Shown here in pieces: positions 1 through 6,547 of a DNA stretch of 23,293 nucleotides. Position 1 is the stretch's first letter. Each line of letters opens with the position of its first letter. The notes under the pieces are model-generated. The model did no database searches. It worked only from the letters and a program-made list of their open reading frames with translations, and was not told where the DNA came from. The stretch covers positions 1 through 23,293 of the forward strand of contig URNM01000014.1 of the NCBI GenBank assembly GCA_900549185.1, written 5' to 3'. This DNA is from an uncultured Collinsella sp. (lineage in GTDB: Bacteria > Actinomycetota > Coriobacteriia > Coriobacteriales > Coriobacteriaceae). Made by a program: the position numbers and the translations under genes.

Positions 1-39
1 TCAGTGTCTCGTGGGCTCGGAGATGTGTATAAGAGACAG
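1..39 (+). other. Nextera adapter remnant (technical sequence)
   Basis: Positions 6-39 match the Illumina Nextera read-2 adapter. They end in the 19-base Tn5 mosaic end at 21-39 (AGATGTGTATAAGAGACAG). The five bases before it would be the tail of an i7 index. This is library sequence, not genome, and biology starts at about position 40. Confidence 0.97.
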
Positions 40-101
40 GAGCAGGACTGTAGAGCAGCAAACTTAACCCCTGCCCCGGCACCCGGCGGGCAACCTATCC
101 C

Positions 102-130
102 TTGTACTCTATCAAGGTAAAGTGTATGAT
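102..130 (+). promoter_or_regulatory. Promoter of the amino-acid ABC operon
   Basis: A -35 box TTGTAC (102-107) and a -10 box TATGAT (125-130) are separated by exactly 17 bases. This predicts a start of transcription near 137 and a leader of about 50 bases before the binding-protein gene. It is the only convincing sigma-70-type promoter upstream of the operon. Confidence 0.6.
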
Positions 131-168
131 TCTGAACGTTACACGACTCACTTTACTTAACTAAAGTG
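117..168 (+). promoter_or_regulatory. Overlapping inverted repeats at promoter and leader
   Basis: GTAAAGTG (117-124) lies in the spacer of the promoter. Its exact complement CACTTTAC lies at 149-156, and a third element, TAAAGTG, at 162-168 also pairs with CACTTTA (7-bp hairpin, loop CTTAAC) just before the ribosome binding site. The middle element can pair with only one partner at a time in RNA. As DNA, the same sites look like paired operators for a dimeric repressor. The regulator is unknown. Confidence 0.45.
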
Positions 169-186
169 CCACCAAGGGGGAATACC

Positions 187-1047
187 ATGAATACCGATAT
201 GTCTCGTCGTCAGTTTGTTGGTCTAGCCGGCTCGCTCGCCACGGTGCTTGGCCTTGGTCTTGTCGGTTGCGGCGGTGGTGCCGGCAAGGGCTCCGCTGCT
301 GGCTCTGCCGCGGCCAAGGATGTGAAGGGCGCTGCGGAGTCCAAGAAGCTCGTGGTGGGCTTTGATAAGTCCTATCCTCCGTACGGCTTTGTGGGCGACG
401 ATGGCGAGTACACCGGCTTTGATCTCGATCTGGCCAAGGCTGTTGCCGATAAGCAGGGCTGGGAGGTCAAATACGAGGCCATCGACTGGGATGCCAAGGA
501 TACGCTGCTTAACTCGGGCGCCATCAACTGCATCTGGAACGGCTTTACCATGGAGGGCCGCGAGGACGACTACACGTTCTCCGAGCCGTACATGCTCAAC
601 GAGCAGGTGCTGGTGGTAAAGAAGGATGCAGGCATCAAGAGCTGGGACGATCTTGCCGGCAAGACCGTGATTACCCAGACCGATTCCGCTGCGCAGGATG
701 TGCTTGAGGGTGACCAGAAGGATCTGGCGGCGACGTTTGCCACGCTCGACACCATCGGTGAGTACAACACGGCCTTCATGCAGCTCGAGAGCGGCGCGGT
801 CGATGCCGTGGCGTGCGACCTTTCGATTGCCCAGTATCAGCTTGCCGCCAAGCCCGATGCTTATACGCAGCTTGATGAGCCGCTGTCCAGCGAGCACTAC
901 GCCGTCGGCTTTAAGAAGGGCGACACCAAGTCGGCCGACGCCGTGACCGAGTCGCTCAAGGCACTCTATGAGGACGGCACGGTCAAGGACCTGTGCGACA
1001 AATATGCGAGCTACGGCCTGTCCTTCGACAACTGGGTTCTCAAATAA
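187..1047 (+). CDS. Amino-acid ABC transporter substrate-binding lipoprotein
   Basis: This is an extracytoplasmic family 3 solute-binding protein (286 residues) that captures a polar amino acid and delivers it to the permease and ATPase encoded next. The N-terminus combines a twin-arginine motif (SRRQF, residues 6-10) with a lipobox LVGC whose Cys28 would be lipidated, so export by Tat followed by lipid anchoring is inferred. Family landmarks are the ligand-entry segment SYPPYGF, the GFDLDLAKAV stretch after it, and TMEGREDDYTFS, whose Arg normally holds the substrate alpha-carboxylate. ATG at 187 is preferred over an in-frame GTG at 166 because AAGGGGG at 174-180 is correctly spaced for it. 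ATG at 199 is possible but less well placed. The substrate cannot be named from sequence. Glutamine, cystine and related amino acids are all possible. Confidence 0.93.
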   Translation: MNTDMSRRQFVGLAGSLATVLGLGLVGCGGGAGKGSAAGSAAAKDVKGAAESKKLVVGFDKSYPPYGFVGDDGEYTGFDLDLAKAVADKQGWEVKYEAIDWDAKDTLLNSGAINCIWNGFTMEGREDDYTFSEPYMLNEQVLVVKKDAGIKSWDDLAGKTVITQTDSAAQDVLEGDQKDLAATFATLDTIGEYNTAFMQLESGAVDAVACDLSIAQYQLAAKPDAYTQLDEPLSSEHYAVGFKKGDTKSADAVTESLKALYEDGTVKDLCDKYASYGLSFDNWVLK

Positions 1048-1048
1048 C

Positions 1049-1135
1049 CACAGCACCCAACCTTGCGGCTCCAACCCTCCTCGCGTACCAAAGTACGCTT
1101 CGTCGGGCTTGTCGCTCGCAATCTTGGGCACTGTG
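1049..1135 (+). repeat. Large intercistronic hairpin between binding protein and permease
   Basis: Starting two bases after the stop codon, arm 1049-1067 pairs with 1117-1135 (CACAG, CCCAA and TTGCG blocks matched, two 2-base mismatches). A perfect inner hairpin GCGTAC-CAAA-GTACGC lies at 1083-1098. There is no T tract, so it is not a classic terminator. It is placed where REP-like stem-loops protect the upstream mRNA in binding-protein operons, which would allow more binding protein than permease. That role is inferred. The sequence resembles dispersed palindromes I associate with Collinsella genomes. Confidence 0.7.
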
Positions 1136-1186
1136 CCTATTTGAGAATAAGATCAGCCGTTCTGTTGCTGCGAAGGAGAAGGTAGG

Positions 1187-1840
1187 TTGTCTATCCAAGT
1201 CATGATGCAGATGCTTGGCCAGGGATTCTTGGTCAGTTTGCAGTTGTTTGTGCTGACGCTGCTGGGGTCGATTCCGCTGGGAATCCCCGTGGCGTTTATG
1301 CGCATGAGCAAAATCGCGCCGCTTCGCTGGATTGCGCGCATCTACATTTCGGTCATGCGCGGTACGCCGCTCATGCTGCAGATGTTTGCCATCTACTTTG
1401 CCCCGTACTACGTGTTTGGCATTTCGCTCACGCCCGATTCCAAGTGGACGGCGTGCGTTGTGGCGTTCATCATCAACTACGCCGGTTACTTTGCCGAGAT
1501 CTATCGCTCGGGCCTGCAGTCCATTCCGCGCGGTCAATACGAGGCTGCCGAGGTGCTGGGCTATTCGCGCGTGCAGACGTTTCTGTATATCGTGATGCCG
1601 CAGGTCGCCAAGCGTATTCTGCCGGCGATGGGCAACGAGATCATCACACTGGTCAAGGACACGTCGTTGGCGTTTGCCATCGGCGTGGGCGAGATGTTCT
1701 CGACGGCCAAGGCGCTGGTCGCCTCGCAGGTGAGCATGGTGCCGTTTGCAATCGCGGCGCTGATTTACTGGGTCTTTAACTTTGTGGTCGAGATGCTGCT
1801 GGGCGCCGCCGAGAAAAAATTGGATTACTACCATGATTAA
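1187..1840 (+). CDS. Amino-acid ABC transporter permease
   Basis: This is an integral membrane permease of the HisM/GlnP family (217 residues) that forms the channel for the amino acid delivered by the upstream lipoprotein. It has about five hydrophobic segments, the family signature RGTPLMLQM near residues 60-68, and the cytoplasmic EAA loop (EAAEVLGYS then MPQ and LP residues) that contacts the ATPase. TTG at 1187 is taken as the start because AAGGAG at 1173-1178 sits 8 bases upstream. The nearest ATGs (1202, 1205) are too far from it. Its 3' end overlaps the ATPase start by 8 bases, so the two are probably translationally coupled. Length is normal for the family. Confidence 0.92.
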   Translation: MSIQVMMQMLGQGFLVSLQLFVLTLLGSIPLGIPVAFMRMSKIAPLRWIARIYISVMRGTPLMLQMFAIYFAPYYVFGISLTPDSKWTACVVAFIINYAGYFAEIYRSGLQSIPRGQYEAAEVLGYSRVQTFLYIVMPQVAKRILPAMGNEIITLVKDTSLAFAIGVGEMFSTAKALVASQVSMVPFAIAALIYWVFNFVVEMLLGAAEKKLDYYHD

Positions 1841-2597
1841 TTCGGTAATGAATATAGCGAACGCGCGCAAGGCGTTTGGCGGCAATGAGGTGCTCAAGGA
1901 TATCTCGCTCGAGGTAAAGCGTGGAGAGGTCGTGGCGATTATCGGGCCTTCGGGTGGCGGCAAGTCCACGCTGCTGCGGTGTGCCACGCTGCTCGAGACG
2001 CTCGACGGAGGCTCGCTCTCGTTTGGTGACCTTGCCGTTGCGACGGATGCGGGTTCGGGCGCAGTCTATGCGAAGGGCGATGTGCCCAGGCAGGCGCGCT
2101 CGCGGTTTGGTCTGGTGTTTCAGAACTACAATCTGTTTCCGCACTATACCGTGATGAAAAACATCACCGATGCTCCGATTCGCGTGCTCAAGCGTCCGCG
2201 CGAGCAGGCGGAAGCCCGCGCTCACGAGCTGATTGCGCAAATGGGGCTGACGGGCAACGAGAACAAGGTGCCCTGCGAGCTTTCGGGCGGTCAGCAGCAG
2301 CGCGTGAGTATTGCCCGTGCCCTGGCGCTCGACCCGGAAATCTTGTTCTTTGATGAGCCGACCTCGGCACTCGATCCAGAGCTGACGGCCGAGGTTCTGC
2401 GCGTCATCAAGGATCTGGCCGCGCAGAATATGACGATGGTGATCGTGACCCACGCGATGCAGTTTGCCCGCGACGTTGCTGACCGCGTGGTCTTTATGGA
2501 CGGCGGTCGTATTGTCGAGGAAGGTCCTGCCGAGCAGGTCATCGACCATCCGCGCGAGCAGCGCACGCGTGAGTTCTTGAGCCGTATCGAGGGATAG
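1833..2597 (+). CDS. Amino-acid ABC transporter ATP-binding protein
   Basis: This is a cytoplasmic ATPase (254 residues) of the GlnQ/HisP class that powers the permease encoded just upstream. Walker A is GPSGGGKS (38-45), the Q-loop is in VFQNYNLFPH, the signature is LSGGQQQR (150-157), and Walker B is ILFFDE (170-175) with the catalytic Glu175. The switch His is in VTHAMQFA. All catalytic motifs are intact. ATG at 1833 overlaps the permease stop codon. A second ATG at 1848 also lies before the first conserved residues, but neither has a strong ribosome binding site, which fits coupling to permease translation. It is the last gene of the operon, followed by a strong terminator. Confidence 0.94.
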   Translation: MINSVMNIANARKAFGGNEVLKDISLEVKRGEVVAIIGPSGGGKSTLLRCATLLETLDGGSLSFGDLAVATDAGSGAVYAKGDVPRQARSRFGLVFQNYNLFPHYTVMKNITDAPIRVLKRPREQAEARAHELIAQMGLTGNENKVPCELSGGQQQRVSIARALALDPEILFFDEPTSALDPELTAEVLRVIKDLAAQNMTMVIVTHAMQFARDVADRVVFMDGGRIVEEGPAEQVIDHPREQRTREFLSRIEG

Positions 2598-2632
2598 GCC
2601 CAGCTATTTACTCGACTGTTTATTGAGGTGAA

Positions 2633-2667
2633 ACCGCCGCAGGTCTTATGATCTGCGGCGGTTTTTT
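2633..2667 (+). terminator. Intrinsic terminator of the amino-acid ABC operon
   Basis: A perfect 10-bp stem (ACCGCCGCAG with CTGCGGCGGT, 2633-2642 and 2653-2662), a 10-base loop and a run of six T residues (2662-2667) lie 35 bases after the ATPase stop codon. Confidence 0.95.
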
Positions 2668-2903
2668 GCATCCGCGGGATTCAATAATCGCCTCGCATGC
2701 GTTCCCCTTCCTCTCGCCGCCTGTATACGTACGTGCGCCGAAAGGTGTGCATGGACAGTCGCCTGTGAGGGTAGGGTGATGGCATAGGACATTTGGAGGG
2801 TGAGTCGGCTCGGCTGCCGACCATGCTGCTCCCGGGACGGCACCGACCGCGAACTCTCCCCGTTGGCGTCGCGCATCGCGCGCGGCCCTGCAAGGAGGTC
2901 ATC
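2668..2903 (+). other. Long leader region before the EF-G2-like gene
   Basis: This is about 235 bases without a convincing gene. An open frame continues upstream from the GTPase start to 2793, but its residues look like no elongation factor N-terminus. A short perfect stem GTCGGC/GCCGAC (2804-2809, 2816-2821) and a possible -10 TATACG (2724-2729) with a poor -35 are the only elements seen. A strong ribosome binding site AAGGAGG ends the region. Confidence 0.4.
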
Positions 2904-4979
2904 ATGGGTGCTCCCAAGACCGGCAATGTAAGGAACGTGGTGCTCGTAGGCCAAGGCGGGGTGGGCAAGACTTCACTCGCCGAGGCCATGCTCCACCTTT
3001 CCGGTAAGACCGCCCGCCTGGGTGGCCACGACGGCACCAAGCCCACGCTCGACTATGACCCCGAAGAGGTCAAGCGTTCATTCTCCATCTCGACGACCAT
3101 TGCGCCGATCGACTGGAAGGGCGCCCGCATCAACGTGCTTGATGCTCCGTGCTATCCCGATTTTATCGGCGACGCCTTTGCTGCGATGAGCGTTTGCGAG
3201 ACGGCTCTGTTTGTGGTCGACGCCGAGGCCGGCCCGCAGCCGACGACGGTTAAGCTTTGGTACGCCGCCGAGGATCTGCGCCTGGCGCGCGCGGTGTTCG
3301 TAAACCGCCTGTCGCGTCCCGAGGCCAGCTTTGCGTCCACCATGGAACTGCTGCAGGAGCGCTTTGGTACACGCTTGGGCGCCGTGACCCTCCCCTGGGG
3401 CGAGGGCGAGGACTTTGACGGCATCATCGACCTGGTGCGCATGAAGGCGCGCCATTGCAACGGCACTGAGGCCGTTGAGTCGGAGATCCCCGAGGAGTAT
3501 CGTGCCCAGGCTGAGGAGGCCCACGACCATCTGTGCGAGTTGGTGGCCGAGGCCGACGATGAGCTGATGATGAAGTACCTGGAAGGCGAGGAGACGCTGA
3601 CGCAGGAGGAGCTCGAAGGCCTGCTGTCGAAAGCGATCGCCGAGCGCATCTTTGTGCCGGTCTTTGCGGGCGATTGCATTAAGGAGCAGGGCGTCAACTC
3701 GCTGATGGACGACATTGCCACGTACTTCCCGGCGCCGACTGACTACGGCGAGATGCCGCTCATCGACGGCGACTCGCTCAAGATCTCGAGTGACGATGAC
3801 CGCCCGGTGGCCTTTGTGTTTAAGACCCTGGCCGACCCGCAGCAGGGTCGCATCAGCTTTATCAAGGTGCTGACAGGTACGCTTGAGCCGGGCCTTGAGC
3901 TGATCAATGCGCGCACGCGCAAGAGCGATCGTCTGGCTCACCTGTATGTGATGTGCGGCCGCGACATGACCGAGGTCGGTCACGCCTATGCCGGCGACAT
4001 CATCGTGGCGCCCAAGCTGGCGGCCGAGACGGGCGATACGCTCTCGATTACCGGCAAGGTCGAGGCTGCGGCGTTTAAGTTCCCCAACTCGCAGTACCGC
4101 ATTGCCATCGAGGCCGAGAACCGCGGCGATGAAGAGAAGCTCTACACGTTTATCGAGAAGGCATGCAAGGCCGATCCGACCATGAGCATCGATCGTGACG
4201 AGGAGACCGGGCAGACCATCATTTCGGCGGTGGGCGAGGCGCAGGTTTCGGTGCTGCTCAATCGCCTTGAGGACCGTACCAAGGTTGTGGCAAAGAGCGT
4301 TCCGATCCGCATTCCGTATCGCGAGACCATCCGCCGCACGGCAAGCGCTCAGGGCCGCCACAAGAAGCAGACAGGCGGCGCCGGTCAGTACGGCGACTGC
4401 TGGCTGCGCGTGGAGCCGCTCATTGGGCCCGACGGCACGAGCGACGGCTATGAGTTTGTTGACGAGGTCGTGGGTGGCCGTATTCCACGCTCGCTGATCC
4501 CCGCCGTGGACAAGGGCGTCCAGGAGACCATGAAGGACGGCATCATTGCCGGCTATCCGCTCACGGGCATTCGCGTGGCTGTGTACGACGGTTCGTATCA
4601 TAGCGTCGACTCCAACGAGATGGCGTTCCGCGCGGCGGCTCGCATCGGTCTGCGCAAGGCATGCGCCGATGCCGACCCGGTGGTGCTGGAGCCCATCGAG
4701 GAAATCACGGTGACTATCCCCGAGAGCTATGCCGGCGCCGTGATGGGTGACATCTCGGCATCGCGCGGTCGCGTGACGGGCATGGAGACCGATGAGCGCG
4801 GCGATACCGTGGTTATCGCTCAGGCGCCGCTGGCCGAGCTGACGGATTATTCGACGCGCCTGCGCTCTATCACGCGCGGCACGGGCGACTTTACCATGAA
4901 GCCCGCAGGCTACGAGCAGGTGCCTTATGACGTTCAGGCCAAACTGGTCGAGCGCTATGAGGAGGGCCGTGCCAAGTAG
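2904..4979 (+). CDS. EF-G2-like translational GTPase paralogue
   Basis: The 691-residue protein has the full five-domain elongation factor G architecture. The P-loop GQGGVGKT is at 16-23, and the domain IV signature GRHKKQTGGAGQYGD is near 484-498. It resembles the EF-G2 branch (as in Thermus EF-G-2) rather than canonical fusA. The G3 motif reads DAPCY (80-84) instead of DTPGH, so the catalytic His position is Tyr (usual for this branch) and the preceding Gly is Cys. The G4 motif reads NRLS (134-137) instead of NKxD, losing the Asp that selects guanine. Canonical translocation is presumably done by another EF-G outside this window. The role of this paralogue is unknown. ATG 2904 has AAGGAGG 6 bases upstream. 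The gene stands alone between two terminators. Confidence 0.9.
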   Translation: MGAPKTGNVRNVVLVGQGGVGKTSLAEAMLHLSGKTARLGGHDGTKPTLDYDPEEVKRSFSISTTIAPIDWKGARINVLDAPCYPDFIGDAFAAMSVCETALFVVDAEAGPQPTTVKLWYAAEDLRLARAVFVNRLSRPEASFASTMELLQERFGTRLGAVTLPWGEGEDFDGIIDLVRMKARHCNGTEAVESEIPEEYRAQAEEAHDHLCELVAEADDELMMKYLEGEETLTQEELEGLLSKAIAERIFVPVFAGDCIKEQGVNSLMDDIATYFPAPTDYGEMPLIDGDSLKISSDDDRPVAFVFKTLADPQQGRISFIKVLTGTLEPGLELINARTRKSDRLAHLYVMCGRDMTEVGHAYAGDIIVAPKLAAETGDTLSITGKVEAAAFKFPNSQYRIAIEAENRGDEEKLYTFIEKACKADPTMSIDRDEETGQTIISAVGEAQVSVLLNRLEDRTKVVAKSVPIRIPYRETIRRTASAQGRHKKQTGGAGQYGDCWLRVEPLIGPDGTSDGYEFVDEVVGGRIPRSLIPAVDKGVQETMKDGIIAGYPLTGIRVAVYDGSYHSVDSNEMAFRAAARIGLRKACADADPVVLEPIEEITVTIPESYAGAVMGDISASRGRVTGMETDERGDTVVIAQAPLAELTDYSTRLRSITRGTGDFTMKPAGYEQVPYDVQAKLVERYEEGRAK

Positions 4980-5014
4980 CGTGTGGCGCTGCCTGCAATG
5001 TAGGTACTGACGAA

Positions 5015-5048
5015 AAGGCCGCCCTGGGTAACCGGGGCGGCCTTATTT
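5015..5048. terminator. Bidirectional terminator between convergent genes
   Basis: A 10-bp perfect stem AAGGCCGCCC / GGGCGGCCTT (5015-5024, 5035-5044) has a 10-base loop. It has T-rich tails in both directions, ATTTG on the plus strand and TTTTCGT on the minus strand. It separates the EF-G2-like gene from the convergent endonuclease gene. Confidence 0.88.
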
Positions 5049-5108
5049 GATCCCTTTGGGACGGAGGAAAACGGATCATTTTTTGGGTTACGGACGGCGC
5101 GGTCGGCA

Positions 5109-6077
5109 CTAGTCTCCGGATGCCTGGTTGCGGCCGGTGGCGTAGTCGATCTGCACATGCGGCTGCAGGTTGTAGCAGTATACGTGGAAGCACAGCGTCT
5201 TGCCGTGGTCCTCGACCGATTGCGCCTCAAGGCGCACGCCGCGGCAGACAAGTTCCTCTTCGTTATACATAGGCGTGACGCGGTAGAGCACGTGGTTGCC
5301 CGTTTCGCGGATGTAGTCGAGAATCTGCTCCTCAAACGGTAGCATGCCCGTCTCGTTGAGATAGCGCGTGCCGGTGAGGAGATCCTTGCGATTGGCGTTT
5401 TCGCCGCAGAGCGACCAGGCGATGAGGTGGCAGCGGTTGTAGAGGCTCTGGCCCGGAATAAAGTCGTAGCGCTGCTGATGCCATCCGGCGGGATGGATGC
5501 GCGAGATATCGCCGCGCTTGCCTTGACCGAGCGAGTCGGGGCCCACGCAGGCGAGCGCTTTGCGAGTGCGGCCCATACTGTCGAGCTTGGAGAATTTCTT
5601 AAAGCAGCCCTCTTCTGCAGCGCGTTCGTATTCATCGAGTGTGAATGACGGCATGCCGAGCGGGTGCGTGCTGTCGGCGCGAAGGGCGACGTAGGGATTG
5701 CCGGCGTAGTCTGGAATGCTGCTGAGATATACGCCGCGGGCGCGGTTGAGATCTGGGTTTTCCACTTCGTCGATGGGGGTGGCGGCACTGTCCGCGGAGG
5801 CAACGTTGCCGTTGGTGTTGGTCGCGGTGGATTCGGAGCCATCGCCGGAGTCCTCGGAGCTTGCTGTTCCCGATTCGAGCCGGGCAACCAGGTCTGCCTC
5901 GTCGTCGGTGCGGCTGGGACTCTCGTTTTGTTTTTCGGCCAGAGCCGTCGCCTGCTCATCGCTTTGCGGCGACAACAACTTGGGCGCTCCGTCGAGCGAC
6001 CCTGTGAACAACGCAAACCCCAGCACCACGGCGGTGCCGATGGAAAGTACTTGCTTGTAGGCGGACTTGCGCGACAT
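5109..6077 (-). CDS. Exported DNA/RNA non-specific endonuclease
   Basis: The 322-residue protein has an N-terminal signal or membrane anchor (hydrophobic residues 10-25 after a basic start). A low-complexity Ser/Thr/Glu/Asp-rich linker follows (about 36-105), then a nuclease domain of the beta-beta-alpha-metal (NUC) fold, probably the Endonuclea_NS_2 family. The catalytic motif reads YNRCHLIAW (213-221), corresponding to DRGH with His217 as general base. The metal-binding Asn is likely in the following ENANRKDLLTGTRYLN region. It probably degrades nucleic acid outside the cell or at the envelope, either for nutrient use or DNA processing, but the sequence does not say which. ATG at 6077 has AGGAG 5 bases upstream. 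The Gly-to-Cys change in the DRGH motif is noted. Confidence 0.85.
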   Translation of the reverse strand: MSRKSAYKQVLSIGTAVVLGFALFTGSLDGAPKLLSPQSDEQATALAEKQNESPSRTDDEADLVARLESGTASSEDSGDGSESTATNTNGNVASADSAATPIDEVENPDLNRARGVYLSSIPDYAGNPYVALRADSTHPLGMPSFTLDEYERAAEEGCFKKFSKLDSMGRTRKALACVGPDSLGQGKRGDISRIHPAGWHQQRYDFIPGQSLYNRCHLIAWSLCGENANRKDLLTGTRYLNETGMLPFEEQILDYIRETGNHVLYRVTPMYNEEELVCRGVRLEAQSVEDHGKTLCFHVYCYNLQPHVQIDYATGRNQASGD

Positions 6078-6237
6078 TGCGGCTCCTGGATGGACGGTTG
6101 GGAATCTACCAGTCTAGCAGGAGCCGGCAGGGGCCGTTCTGTCGAACAAATACTCAAGATTTGGGATAGACGTTACTGATTCATTTGCCTCATATGGAGC
6201 TGCGGCGGTTGTGTACATGGAATCAGTCGGCGTTTCT

Positions 6238-6283
6238 CCAGATAAAACCTGCCAAAATAAGCCTGTCCCTTTTTGGTAGGTTA
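6238..6283 (+). repeat. Interspersed palindromic repeat, copy 1
   Basis: This is the first of four copies (others at 8323-8370, 11338-11391 inverted and 13520-13565). It reads CCAGATAAAACCTGCC, then AAAATAAGCCTGTCCC, then TTTTTGGTAGGTTA. The arms AACCTGCCAAAA and TTTTGGTAGGTT pair around a loop containing CCTGTCCC. The homology with copy 3 extends further out (GCGTTTC). No gene ends here, unlike copies 2 and 4. The T-rich tail of the stem faces the minus strand. Confidence 0.9.
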
Positions 6284-6353
6284 ATCGTGAGCTATTTCAC
6301 CGCAACTTAGGGCACGGTTGGGATGTGTGCACTTTAAAAAGAAGAACCCATGA

Positions 6354-6543
6354 TTAGAGAGGTCGCGCTCGTCTCTCTAAATGTCTCTATAAAGAGAAAG
6401 TCAGTTAAAGAGATAACATTGGGCAATCTAACAGTGAATTCGATACATCTCTCTAAATGTCTCTCTAAAATAAGGTGCTTATCTCTCTAAAGTTAGAGAG
6501 ATATACTATACTTTAGAGAGATAAATCTATCGTTTTAGAGAGA
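6354..6543 (+). promoter_or_regulatory. Array of TTTAGAGAGA operators at the AlbA_2 gene promoter
   Basis: The motif TCTCTCTAAA, or its complement TTTAGAGAGA, occurs at 6372, 6448, 6460, 6482, 6492 (GTTAGAGAGA), 6512 and 6534. Degenerate copies are at 6353, 6384, 6388 and 6405. Start-to-start spacings of 12, 22, 10, 20 and 22 bases keep neighbouring sites near the same face of the helix. 6481-6502 is a perfect palindrome with 10-base arms and a 2-base centre. A 22-base unit at 6372-6393 is repeated at 6448-6469 with one difference. Two TATACT boxes (6502-6507, 6507-6512) place the likely -10 inside the array, and the last site abuts the ATG at 6548. Autoregulation by the downstream protein is the simplest reading. 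Confidence 0.85.
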
Positions 6544-6547
6544 CGGA

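Noticed and set aside
2793..2903. N-terminal extension of the EF-G2-like protein
   Set aside because: The added residues do not look like an EF-G N-terminus, and AAGGAGG is correctly spaced only for ATG 2904.
3078..4601. 507-residue antisense open frame in the EF-G2-like gene
   Set aside because: It mirrors the codon bias of the sense gene, resembles no family, and the sense protein is unambiguous.
6354..6543. CRISPR array
   Set aside because: The repeats are only 10 bases, occur in both orientations and have 2-12 base gaps, so they fit operators rather than repeat-spacer units.
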